In this document: piece after piece, positions 1 through 7,238 of the stretch | How positions within the stretch are numbered: the first letter of the stretch is position 1 | Layout of the letters: each line of letters begins with the position of its first letter | Source: Bacteroidota bacterium | GTDB taxonomy: Bacteria > Bacteroidota > Bacteroidia > Chitinophagales > Saprospiraceae | DNA length: 11,074 nucleotides | Assembly (NCBI GenBank): GCA_029573365.1 | Contig: JAKQGD010000574.1 | Span: 1-11,074 of the forward strand | Reading direction: 5' to 3' | Translations under genes and position numbers: made by a program | The notes under the pieces: generated by a model | Databases searched by the model: none | Told to the model about the DNA's origin: nothing | The model's input: only the letters and a program-made list of their open reading frames with translations

Positions 1-45
1 CAGATCGAGCATCTGAGACACCACAAAATGTTTTACGAAAAATAA
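1..45 (+). CDS. C-terminal tail of an upstream gene (partial)
   Basis: The first frame is open from base 1 to a TAA at 43-45 and gives QIEHLRHHKMFYEK. The second + frame hits a stop at once, and the third runs open but into the glycosyltransferase gene in the wrong register. The tail lies 16 bp before the ATG of the glycosyltransferase gene, as expected within an operon, which is the main reason to take it as coding. Fourteen residues are too few to recognise a family. It may be another surface-polysaccharide gene, but that rests only on the neighbour. Confidence 0.35.
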   Translation, partial: QIEHLRHHKMFYEK

Positions 46-61
46 TAAATAATATCAAACG

Positions 62-1132
62 ATGGCCCTGTTAACAAACGTCCTATTTTCGGTTTTGATT
101 GTGATTATCATGGTACCAGTTTTGAGCAGAATCGCTACACAGATTGGCCTTACAGATAAACCCGGAGGCAGAAAACTGCACAAGCAACCCACGCCGCTGG
201 TAGGAGGTGTAGCCATAGGTGTTTCGCTGCTTATGTGTCTTCTTTTGCAGCCTGCAGGATTCAGCACTTTCACTCAGTTTTATATGATTGTCTCATGCGG
301 GTATGTGCTGCTGATACTGGGCCTCCTCGATGATTACCGCGAGATAAAAGCATCATACAAGCTGCTGGTACAGGTAATCTGTGCTGTTATGATTGTCCGG
401 TCAGGCCTGCATCTGCAATCTTTGTTTGGACTTTTTGGAATAGAAAACATCCCTCTGCAGGTCATGCAGTTGCTCAGCGGCGTCATCATCGTAGGCGTGG
501 TCAATGCATACAACTTGATTGATGGTGTGGACGGACTCAGCGGCATGGTCTCGCTGCTTGCTATGGTTGTCCTCGCGTGGATTGCATATCATTCAGGAGC
601 TGAGCAGCTCGTCTGGTTTTTTGGGATCATGGCAGGATCACTGTCAGGATTTCTCAGGTTTAACCTGGCCCAGAAGAACAAAATTTTTCTGGGAGATGCA
701 GGTAGTCTTTTTCTGGGATTTATCATCGTCTGCAGTAGCATCGCCTTGCTAAACCACAGTTCGTCTAAAAATGATGGGTCAGGTAATGCAGTGCTTGTTT
801 CTCTCATTGGCCTGATGGCAGTTCCGGTATTTGACTCGGTAAGGGTGTACATAGAACGCTACAGAGAGGGGAGGTCCCCTTTTATAGCCGAAAGAAATCA
901 CATCCACCACCTCCTTCAGGGATTTGAAATGTCACCCATTAAAATAAGCCTGAGCATTGTACTTTTTTCCATGCTACTGATAGCCACAGCTTTTGTATTT
1001 CAGAAATGGATCGAAGTGACATGGGTGGTAATTGCCATATTTTTAATTTTCAGAGTATTGATATTTGTTCTTAATTCCAACAAACATATGCTTATCTGGC
1101 AGCAAAAGCTAAAAAGTTTTGAAGAATTATAA
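62..1132 (+). CDS. Undecaprenyl-phosphate glycosyl-1-phosphate transferase (WecA/TagO/MraY family)
   Basis: An integral membrane enzyme of 356 aa, the usual length for the family. It would transfer a sugar-1-phosphate (often GlcNAc-1-P) from a UDP-sugar to undecaprenyl phosphate on the cytoplasmic face, starting synthesis of a lipid-linked glycan. Nearly all of the protein is hydrophobic segments, the first at about residues 2-25. Family motifs are in order: DDYREIK with the Asp pair at 90-91, NAYNLIDGVDGLSG at 148-161, FLGDAGS at 209-215 with D212, and the cytosolic HIHH motif at 280-283. The NAYNLIDGVDGL and HIHH motifs fit the WecA/TagO/WbcO branch better than peptidoglycan MraY. The ATG at 62 is followed directly by the first membrane segment and lies 16 bp after the preceding stop, so the gene is probably cotranscribed with its upstream neighbour. 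The exact sugar substrate and glycan (O-antigen, exopolysaccharide or other) cannot be told. No truncation or missing key motif is seen. Confidence 0.9.
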   Translation: MALLTNVLFSVLIVIIMVPVLSRIATQIGLTDKPGGRKLHKQPTPLVGGVAIGVSLLMCLLLQPAGFSTFTQFYMIVSCGYVLLILGLLDDYREIKASYKLLVQVICAVMIVRSGLHLQSLFGLFGIENIPLQVMQLLSGVIIVGVVNAYNLIDGVDGLSGMVSLLAMVVLAWIAYHSGAEQLVWFFGIMAGSLSGFLRFNLAQKNKIFLGDAGSLFLGFIIVCSSIALLNHSSSKNDGSGNAVLVSLIGLMAVPVFDSVRVYIERYREGRSPFIAERNHIHHLLQGFEMSPIKISLSIVLFSMLLIATAFVFQKWIEVTWVVIAIFLIFRVLIFVLNSNKHMLIWQQKLKSFEEL

Positions 1133-1254
1133 AGGTGTTATTATAATTCAGCATTAGGTCAACAACCAGGGCAATAGTAATTGTATCCTGTGGCCTGTTT
1201 CTCCGTCATAACCCTGTAGTTTTGCAATTTTACGTTCAAATGAAATTTAAATCG
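1133..1254. other. Intergenic spacer between glycosyltransferase and regulator genes
   Basis: This stretch separates the glycosyltransferase gene from the promoter region of the response regulator. I see no convincing terminator hairpin with a T-tract and no plausible ORF. A new promoter element just after it suggests that the regulator starts its own transcription unit. Confidence 0.5.
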
Positions 1255-1262
1255 TAACTTTG
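1255..1262 (+). promoter_or_regulatory. Bacteroidota-type -7 promoter element (TAACTTTG)
   Basis: TAACTTTG matches the TAnnTTTG element recognised by the primary sigma factor of Bacteroidota. It is 24 bp before the ATG of the response regulator, giving a short leader. The expected upstream TTG/TTTG element is not clear: the region 17-23 bp upstream has only a weak GTTCAA, and TTTG at 1221-1224 is too far away. The match is therefore half a promoter. Confidence 0.45.
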
Positions 1263-1264
1263 AC

Positions 1265-1274
1265 CTTGGCCAAG
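1265..1274. promoter_or_regulatory. 10-bp perfect palindrome CTTGGCCAAG, possible operator
   Basis: CTTGGCCAAG equals its own reverse complement. It starts 3 bp after the TAACTTTG element, so it covers the expected transcription start, and ends 12 bp before the regulator's ATG. A repressor or autoregulator bound here would block initiation. The position is what makes it interesting; no protein is known to bind it. Confidence 0.3.
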
Positions 1275-1286
1275 AATTGACAAAAA

Positions 1287-2651
1287 ATGGGCAAAGACAA
1301 GGCTTTTTTAATCTTTCTCGTAGAAGATGATCCATGGTATGGACAATTGCTTAAGTATCATCTTTCGATGAATCCTGATTACGACGTGCATTTGTTCAAT
1401 ACAGGCAAGGATTTTCTCCAGCAGCTGCACAGACAGCCTGATGTGGTTTGTATAGATTATGGTCTGCCTGATATACAGGGCGACAAGTTGTTAAAGGAAG
1501 TACTTCAATTTAACAATCAGATTCCGGTAGTGATTATTTCCGGCCAGGAAGAGATTTCTGTGGCTGTGGACCTTCTTAAATCAGGTGCCAGGGATTACAT
1601 CATCAAAGATACCCACACCAAGGATATGCTTTGGAGGTCCATCCTCAATATCCGTGAAAATACAGGCCTGAAACAACAGGTGGAAGAACTCAAGGTGGAA
1701 CTGGAACGAAAGTACGACTTTGAAAATTCCATCATCGGCCAGAGCGATTCGATCAAAGGAACTTTCAGGCTGCTCGAAAAAGCCATTTCCTCAAACATCA
1801 ACGTGTCTATCACAGGCGAAACCGGAACAGGTAAAGAACTGGTAGCCAAGGCCATTCACTACAACAGTGACAGAAAGAAAAAACCGTTTGTAGCCGTAAA
1901 CATGGCTGCCATACCCAGAGAACTCGTCGAAAGTGAACTTTTTGGTCATGAAAAAGGGGCATTTACCGGTGCCATGACCCAAAAGACTGGAAAGTTTGAA
2001 GAAGCAAATGGAGGTACTCTTTTTTTGGATGAAATCGGCGAACTCGACTTAAATATCCAAAGCAAAATACTAAGAGCACTGCAGGAACGTGAGGTGACAA
2101 AAGTAGGTTCAAACCAGGGAACAAAAATCGATATCAGGCTTGTAACAGCCACTCATAAAGATCTCGGCGAAGAAGTTAAAAAGGGCAATTTCAGGGAGGA
2201 CCTTTATTTTAGAATAATAGGCTTGCCGGTAGAGTTGCCACCTCTGAGGTTCCGTGATAAGGACATCCTTATCTTGGCAAAACATTTTATAGATTTGTAT
2301 GCCCGGGACAACAAAGTCAAGGCTCCTTCTTTGAGCGGAGATGCCAGGACCAAGTTGATGAAGTACAACTACCCGGGCAATGTGAGGGAACTCAAAGCTG
2401 TGTTGGATTTGGCTTGTGTTATGTGTGACGGAAATGAGATCATGGCCGAAGACATTACTTTTCACAGCCTCAAGTCCGGCCAGGGTGATTTTACCCTTAC
2501 GGAAAAAACACTCAAGGAATATACGGCTGATATAGTTACTTTTTTCTTAAAAAAGTACAACAATGATGTGATGGAGGTGGCTAAAAAACTTGATATAGGT
2601 AAATCGACGATATACAATATGCTTAAAGCTGGTGAAATTAAGAATGTCTGA
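1287..2651 (+). CDS. Sigma-54-dependent response regulator, NtrC family
   Basis: A 454-aa cytoplasmic transcription activator that remodels RNA polymerase carrying sigma-54 once its receiver is phosphorylated. Receiver (about 7-125): acidic pocket E13-D14-D15, phospho-acceptor D57 in CIDYGLPD, and conserved K107 in YIIKD. A short helical, coiled-coil-like linker (about 125-145) leads to the AAA+ domain (about 148-385): Walker A GETGTGKE at 177-184, the sigma-54 contact loop GAFTGA at 224-229, Walker B GGTLFLDE at 242-249, and LPPLRFR followed by YPGNVREL. The Fis-type helix-turn-helix is at the C-terminus (about 410-454, core from residue 427). Length and all catalytic motifs are normal for the family. 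The ATG at 1287 follows an A-run with no clear Shine-Dalgarno. It lies 95 bp before the FIST gene and is the only DNA-binding output in the cluster, so it is the natural acceptor for the kinase downstream (inference). Target genes are unknown. Confidence 0.95.
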   Translation: MGKDKAFLIFLVEDDPWYGQLLKYHLSMNPDYDVHLFNTGKDFLQQLHRQPDVVCIDYGLPDIQGDKLLKEVLQFNNQIPVVIISGQEEISVAVDLLKSGARDYIIKDTHTKDMLWRSILNIRENTGLKQQVEELKVELERKYDFENSIIGQSDSIKGTFRLLEKAISSNINVSITGETGTGKELVAKAIHYNSDRKKKPFVAVNMAAIPRELVESELFGHEKGAFTGAMTQKTGKFEEANGGTLFLDEIGELDLNIQSKILRALQEREVTKVGSNQGTKIDIRLVTATHKDLGEEVKKGNFREDLYFRIIGLPVELPPLRFRDKDILILAKHFIDLYARDNKVKAPSLSGDARTKLMKYNYPGNVRELKAVLDLACVMCDGNEIMAEDITFHSLKSGQGDFTLTEKTLKEYTADIVTFFLKKYNNDVMEVAKKLDIGKSTIYNMLKAGEIKNV

Positions 2652-2746
2652 GTTTATTCGCACCCGGACCCGTCAGGTCCCATTCTGACCCAAGGCAATC
2701 TTAATACCGTTTGATATAAAGGACTTTTAAATTTAAACATAATTGA

Positions 2747-3874
2747 ATGAAGATTCAACAATACCTTATCGCTCGTGGCGAAAGTTTTTCGCCCGCAGAT
2801 AAAAGCGGGGCGGACCTTGTCCTGGCTTTTGGCAGCAAAGAAATGCTTGCTGACTATGCTGTTATTGACCAGATTGCGGCCTCATACCCCGAGGCAGCAA
2901 AGGTATATTGTTCATCCGCCGGGGAGATCTATAAAAATGAAGTGCTTGATGACACCATATCTCTGACAGCTATAAAATTTGACAAGACCATACTCAAATC
3001 CAGTAGTATCAATATCCGCGATTTTAAGGACAGCTACAGCTCAGGCCAGGCTTTGATAGGCGGCCTTAATGGAGATGGGCTCAGGCATGTACTCGTATTT
3101 TCTGACGGAGCTCTGGTCAATGGCAGTGAACTGGTCAGAGGCATGATGAGTGTTACTCCTGAAAACGTCACTGTAACCGGTGGACTTGCAGGTGATGCAG
3201 CGAGGTTTGAAAGCACACTTACGGGTCTGAATGGGTATCCCGGACATGGTAATATCATAGGCATAGGATTTTACGGTGCCCATCTAAGGATATCTCACGG
3301 CTCTTACGGAGGTTGGGATTCTTTTGGTCTGGAAAAAACAGTCACAAAGTCTAACGCCAATGTTTTGTTCGAAATCGATGGGAAAAATGCACTGCAGTCC
3401 TACAAAAATTATCTTGGCAAATATGCTGAGGAGCTGCCCGGTTCGGCATTGCTTTTTCCACTGGCAGTAACCCTGGAAGAAAGCGGCGAGACCGTCGTGC
3501 GGACCATACTTTCTATCAATGAGAATGACCAGAGTATGGTTTTCGCAGGCGACCTGCCTGTGGGCAGCAAAGTGAGGTTTATGAAAGCCAATTTTGACAG
3601 GCTTATAGATGCAGCGAGTCTCGCAGCAAGAACCTCGCTTACTTCTATTCACGATATGAACCCCCAACTGGCCATATTGATCAGCTGTGTTGGTAGAAAA
3701 CTGATACTTTCTTCCCGCATAGAAGAAGAAGTGGAGGCAGTAAGAGATATTTTGGGAACTAAAACCGCAATAACAGGCTTTTATTCCTATGGCGAAATTT
3801 CGCCTGTAAACGAATCCGCCAGATGCGAACTGCACAACCAGACCATGACAATTACCTGCTTTGAAGAAGCCTGA
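2747..3874 (+). CDS. FIST domain sensor protein (NosP-like)
   Basis: A 375-aa soluble protein with no signal peptide or membrane segment. FIST_N covers roughly residues 22-200 (DLVLAFGSKE, CSSAGEI, GGLAGDAARF) and FIST_C roughly 210-355 (YLGKYAEELPGSALLFPLAV, ending GFYSYGEISP). FIST domains are ligand-binding sensors. One branch, NosP, binds heme and senses nitric oxide, and is typically encoded beside a histidine kinase or cyclic-di-GMP enzyme. The HGSYGGWDSFG motif at 184-194 and the pattern NVLFEIDGKNALQSYKNYLG that follows resemble that branch as I remember it. H184 is a possible heme ligand, but I cannot confirm this without alignment. The gene is 39 bp before the hybrid kinase and almost certainly cotranscribed with it, so it probably controls that kinase by direct contact. 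It could instead bind another small ligand such as an amino acid. The domain call is firm; the ligand is inference. Confidence 0.88.
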   Translation: MKIQQYLIARGESFSPADKSGADLVLAFGSKEMLADYAVIDQIAASYPEAAKVYCSSAGEIYKNEVLDDTISLTAIKFDKTILKSSSINIRDFKDSYSSGQALIGGLNGDGLRHVLVFSDGALVNGSELVRGMMSVTPENVTVTGGLAGDAARFESTLTGLNGYPGHGNIIGIGFYGAHLRISHGSYGGWDSFGLEKTVTKSNANVLFEIDGKNALQSYKNYLGKYAEELPGSALLFPLAVTLEESGETVVRTILSINENDQSMVFAGDLPVGSKVRFMKANFDRLIDAASLAARTSLTSIHDMNPQLAILISCVGRKLILSSRIEEEVEAVRDILGTKTAITGFYSYGEISPVNESARCELHNQTMTITCFEEA

Positions 3875-3875
3875 A

Positions 3876-3890
3876 GCAATCATGGATTGC
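3876..3890. repeat. Short inverted repeat between FIST and kinase genes
   Basis: GCAATC, 3-nt loop ATG, GATTGC: a perfect 6-bp stem just after the FIST stop codon. It has no T-tract, so it is not an intrinsic terminator. It could be a small hairpin that tunes the ratio of sensor to kinase within one transcript, or chance. Confidence 0.3.
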
Positions 3891-3913
3891 CGGCATAAAA
3901 CCTGTAATCAAAA

Positions 3914-6900
3914 ATGTATCATAAATTACTAAGCAGACAATTAGATAAATACCTTGCCCATATTCCGGAAGACCTGCCGGGCCTGGAGCAGTTTTTAACG
4001 CATGTCAACAACTCCTATGTTGCTTTCGAAAGGGACAAGGAACTGTCAGACCATGCCTTTTCGGTGAGCGAACAAGAATTTCAAGATGTAAACTTCAATC
4101 TCAAGGAGCAACATGGAATCAGAGAGCAAGCAATCTCGAGGCTGAGAGAAATTGTCAGACAGTTTGGTTTTTCAGAAGAAATTCACCCTGATACTGACAA
4201 AGATGACATTATTATCATTTCCGATTTTATCAAGGAGCAGGTCGCCCGAAATAAAAAGACTGAAAAATCTCTCCTGCATACGGTTAATCTCATGCAGACA
4301 CTACTCGCAAATCTGCAGTCAGGTATCCTGGTGGAAGACGAAAACAGAAAAATCCTTTTTACCAACAAAACTTTTTGCAAACTTTTACAACTGCCTGGTA
4401 CTCCGGACCAAATGATAGGTTCGGATTGCTCAGAAACGGCTGATAAATGTAAAGATCTGTTTGCTGAGCCTGAAGCATTTGTCGAAGGCGTACATACACT
4501 TCTGAAAGACAAAAAAGCTGTCTATCACCAACGCCTGGATCTTGTCGGGGGTACCATTCTGGAAAGGGATTATGTGCCCATCATCATGGATGGAAAATAC
4601 AGGGGACATCTTTGGCAATATATTGATGTAACCACCCGCGAACAAAATCTGCAAGCCCTCAGCCAAAGGGAAGAAATGAACAGGTTGATCATGGAATCAG
4701 CCCTTGATGCCATTTTGATTCTGGATGGCAATGGAGAAATCATATCATGGAATCCGTCCGCAGAAAGGATTTTTGGATTTGGAAGGGATGAGGTCATCGG
4801 TAAAAGTTTGTCGGAAGTTATAGTTCCGGAATCATTAAGGTCTAGCCATGTGGCCGGTATGAAGAGATTCAGAGAGTCAAAACAAAGCCGCATTCTTAAT
4901 CAGCTTTTAGAACTCCCTGCACTAAATAAAAAAGGTGAGGAATTTCCTATAGAAATATACATTATCACATTTGAACAGGAAGGCAGGGATTACTATTGCG
5001 GATTTATAAAGGACATTTCAGACAGGAAAACCAATGAAATAAAACTAAGAAAACAGGAAGAAAAATACCGCAACATCATAGCCAACATTAATCTGGGTTT
5101 ATTGGAAGTCAATCCGGATGAAACCATCGCCTACGCCAATCAAAGTTTTACAGATATTTCAGGATATACGGCCCAGGAACTTGTAGGGCAGAAAACATCC
5201 CTTTTTCTTGATGCCGATGCCAAAGAATTGATAGAAAGAAAGTCAAAGTCAAGAGAAAAAGGCAATGTAGATTCCTATGAACTTCAGGTAAGACATAAAA
5301 ATGGTGATTTGCGTTGGTGGTATATTGCAGGATCACCCAATTACAACGACCAGAATGAATACATAGGTACCATCGGAGTTCATCTGGATATTACCAATCA
5401 GAAACATTTGGAACAAGACCTCAAAATAGCCAAGGAGGCAGCAGAAGATGCTTCAAGAGCCAAAGAAATTTTTCTGGCCAATATGAGCCATGAAATCAGG
5501 ACTCCGCTCAATGCCATCATAGGTATGATCAGGGAACTGGGAAGAGAAAACCTGACTCCTCAGCAGCAACTCTACCTTTCGCACAGCGAAACTGCGGCCA
5601 GACACCTCCTTAATATTCTTAACAACGTCCTGGATATATCCAAGATCGAAGCCGGCGAATTTGCACTGGATATAAAGGAATTCAGCCTTTCATCGCTTAT
5701 AAGCCACGTCAAAAGTATCCTCCAAAGCAAGGTGCAGGAAAAAGGCCTGCGGTTCAATGTGCTCATTTCTCCTGACCTCTCCCCATGTCATCTGGGCGAC
5801 AGTACCAGGATCAGACAGATCCTCATTAACCTCATAGGCAATTCCATCAAGTTTACCGACGAAGGCAAGATATCCCTCATAGTTGATGTACTTGAAGAGT
5901 CGGCTCACAGTCAGAAAATTAAATTTATCATTTCTGATACCGGCGTGGGTATGAGCAGAGAATTTCTTGGAAGGCTATTCAGTAAGTTTTCTCAGGAAGA
6001 TGCCAATAAAAACCGCAAGCATGAAGGCACGGGCCTGGGTATGGCCATCACTCAGGAAATGGTGCAGCTCATGCACGGAACCATCCATGTGGATAGCGTC
6101 AAGAATGAAGGAACCTCTGTGGAAATAGTCATGGATCTACCTGTCGGTGATCCCTCAAGGCTTTATTCAGGTCTGTCCAGTGAGACACAGCAAGACCTGC
6201 ATGGAGTACACGTGCTTCTGGTTGAGGACAACGATATGAACAGGTACATTGCAGGTCAGAGTCTGAAGCATTTCGGTTGTGTGGTCACCGAAGCCTTTAA
6301 CGGCAAAGATGCCATCGATAAGCTCAACCGTGGCAGTTTTGATGTCATCCTCATGGATATACAAATGCCGGTCATGGATGGCGTAGAAGCAACACTTTAT
6401 ATTAGGGAACATATTTCTAATAACATCCCTATTGTGGCTCTTACGGCCAATGCCTTTAAAAAGGATATCGACCAGTACATGGCTTCCGGTATGAATGATT
6501 ATGTCACCAAACCCTTTGAAGAAGTCGTGCTCTACAATGCACTGATAAGCAACGTTTCAGTCAGACACGCTGACCCCAACACAAGACCTGCAGATCCGCC
6601 GATGTATGACCTGGCTCGCCTCGTGGAAATAAGCCGTGGCGATCAGTCATTTATACACCAGATGGTAAGAATTTTTGTCGATCAGACACCGGCAGCACTC
6701 TCAGACATGAAAACTGCCCTGGAGCAGGGTGATTATTTACTGGTAGCAAGTTTAGCCCACAAGCTTAAACCTGGCATCGACAACCTGGGTATTCTGGCCA
6801 TCTCCCCTCTGATCAGGGACATAGAGAATACCGCCAGAGACAATAATCCCGATGTGGCCTTACTTGCAGACATGATTTACAGGTTTGATGCACTGACTAA

Positions 6901-6943
6901 TCATGTCATACTTTCTTTCAGGAAAGATTTTGACCTGACCTAA
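3914..6943 (+). CDS. Soluble hybrid histidine kinase: three PAS, HisKA, HATPase, receiver, Hpt
   Basis: A 1009-aa kinase with no visible membrane segment, so probably cytosolic. The order is: helical N-terminal region (1-115); PAS1 (about 120-240); PAS2 (255-372); PAS3 (382-495); HisKA with FLANMSHEIRTPLNAIIGM and phospho-acceptor H526; HATPase_c with the N box at N643, then SDTGVGM and GTGLGMAI; a receiver with LLVEDND, D815 in LMDIQMPVMDG and K866; and a C-terminal Hpt domain with H949 in LAHKLKPGIDNLG. All catalytic residues are present. The fused receiver and Hpt make it a full internal phosphorelay without its own DNA-binding output, so it needs a separate response regulator; the NtrC-type regulator upstream is the obvious candidate. 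The FIST gene 39 bp upstream probably supplies the sensory input, by analogy with NosP/NahK pairs. The N-terminal region resembles segments I recall from kinases and diguanylate cyclases encoded next to FIST proteins, and might be the docking site (inference). Confidence 0.93.
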   Translation: MYHKLLSRQLDKYLAHIPEDLPGLEQFLTHVNNSYVAFERDKELSDHAFSVSEQEFQDVNFNLKEQHGIREQAISRLREIVRQFGFSEEIHPDTDKDDIIIISDFIKEQVARNKKTEKSLLHTVNLMQTLLANLQSGILVEDENRKILFTNKTFCKLLQLPGTPDQMIGSDCSETADKCKDLFAEPEAFVEGVHTLLKDKKAVYHQRLDLVGGTILERDYVPIIMDGKYRGHLWQYIDVTTREQNLQALSQREEMNRLIMESALDAILILDGNGEIISWNPSAERIFGFGRDEVIGKSLSEVIVPESLRSSHVAGMKRFRESKQSRILNQLLELPALNKKGEEFPIEIYIITFEQEGRDYYCGFIKDISDRKTNEIKLRKQEEKYRNIIANINLGLLEVNPDETIAYANQSFTDISGYTAQELVGQKTSLFLDADAKELIERKSKSREKGNVDSYELQVRHKNGDLRWWYIAGSPNYNDQNEYIGTIGVHLDITNQKHLEQDLKIAKEAAEDASRAKEIFLANMSHEIRTPLNAIIGMIRELGRENLTPQQQLYLSHSETAARHLLNILNNVLDISKIEAGEFALDIKEFSLSSLISHVKSILQSKVQEKGLRFNVLISPDLSPCHLGDSTRIRQILINLIGNSIKFTDEGKISLIVDVLEESAHSQKIKFIISDTGVGMSREFLGRLFSKFSQEDANKNRKHEGTGLGMAITQEMVQLMHGTIHVDSVKNEGTSVEIVMDLPVGDPSRLYSGLSSETQQDLHGVHVLLVEDNDMNRYIAGQSLKHFGCVVTEAFNGKDAIDKLNRGSFDVILMDIQMPVMDGVEATLYIREHISNNIPIVALTANAFKKDIDQYMASGMNDYVTKPFEEVVLYNALISNVSVRHADPNTRPADPPMYDLARLVEISRGDQSFIHQMVRIFVDQTPAALSDMKTALEQGDYLLVASLAHKLKPGIDNLGILAISPLIRDIENTARDNNPDVALLADMIYRFDALTNHVILSFRKDFDLT

Positions 6944-7238
6944 TCCCGGATATCCATAATTGTAACCAGATTTTTCATAATTGAGGAGTCCCGGTTATCA
7001 TACTAAGCCTATCCACCAGTGTCTCATCTGGGTTGGCTCTGCACTTTAACTCATTTGGCACAACAGTTAAAAACATCCCTGCGATGTACTCTTTTTAAAG
7101 ACCTTCAAAGTTTTTTCTAATTTCCAGAATGTTTTTCCATAATCTGGAAAAAAAATTCACACCAAATTTTTTAACTAATTGATAATCAAGTATCTGTGTT
7201 TTGGCACGATCGGTGGTTATATATATGAAAATTTTGGT
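6944..7238. other. Intergenic region upstream of the surface protein gene
   Basis: About 295 bp without a gene. It holds CATAATTG twice as a direct repeat (first copy 6956-6963) and TCCCGG twice, with no clear terminator after the kinase gene. It also has three TGGC(A/T)C motifs (7034, 7056, 7202) spaced somewhat like sigma-54 promoters, and a pair of mutually exclusive hairpins at 7121-7152. No exact TAnnTTTG element was found; TATCTGTG at 7191-7198 is one mismatch away and lacks an upstream partner. Confidence 0.5.
7121..7152. repeat. Overlapping alternative inverted repeats
   Basis: TTTCCAGA (7121-7128) pairs perfectly with TCTGGAAA (7143-7150). TTTTTCCA (7132-7139) pairs perfectly with TGGAAAAA (7145-7152). 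The right arm is shared, so the two 8-bp hairpins exclude each other. An A-run follows instead of a T-run, so this is not a + strand terminator. It lies about 90 bp before the ATG of the surface protein and could be a switchable leader or a repeated operator half-site (TTTCCA). Confidence 0.4.

Noticed and set aside
1267..1281. TGGCCAAGAATTGAC as a sigma-54 promoter
   Set aside because: The spacing between the GG and TTG parts is off by one and the -12 GC is missing.
2666..2680. GGACC-CGTCA-GGTCC hairpin after the response regulator
   Set aside because: The stem is only 5 bp and no T-tract follows, so it is not called a terminator.
2710..2740. TTTG at 2710 as upstream promoter element of the FIST gene
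   Set aside because: No TAnnTTTG lies at the right distance; TACCGTTTG has an extra base. Cotranscription with the regulator is just as likely.
3284..3883. 199-codon open frame on the minus strand
   Set aside because: It lies wholly opposite the FIST gene, shows no recognisable domain and is best explained as a shadow of that gene's codon use.
7179..7238. TTG at 7179 as start of the surface protein
   Set aside because: It would put 20 unrelated residues before the signal peptide. The ATG at 7239 begins the signal peptide exactly.
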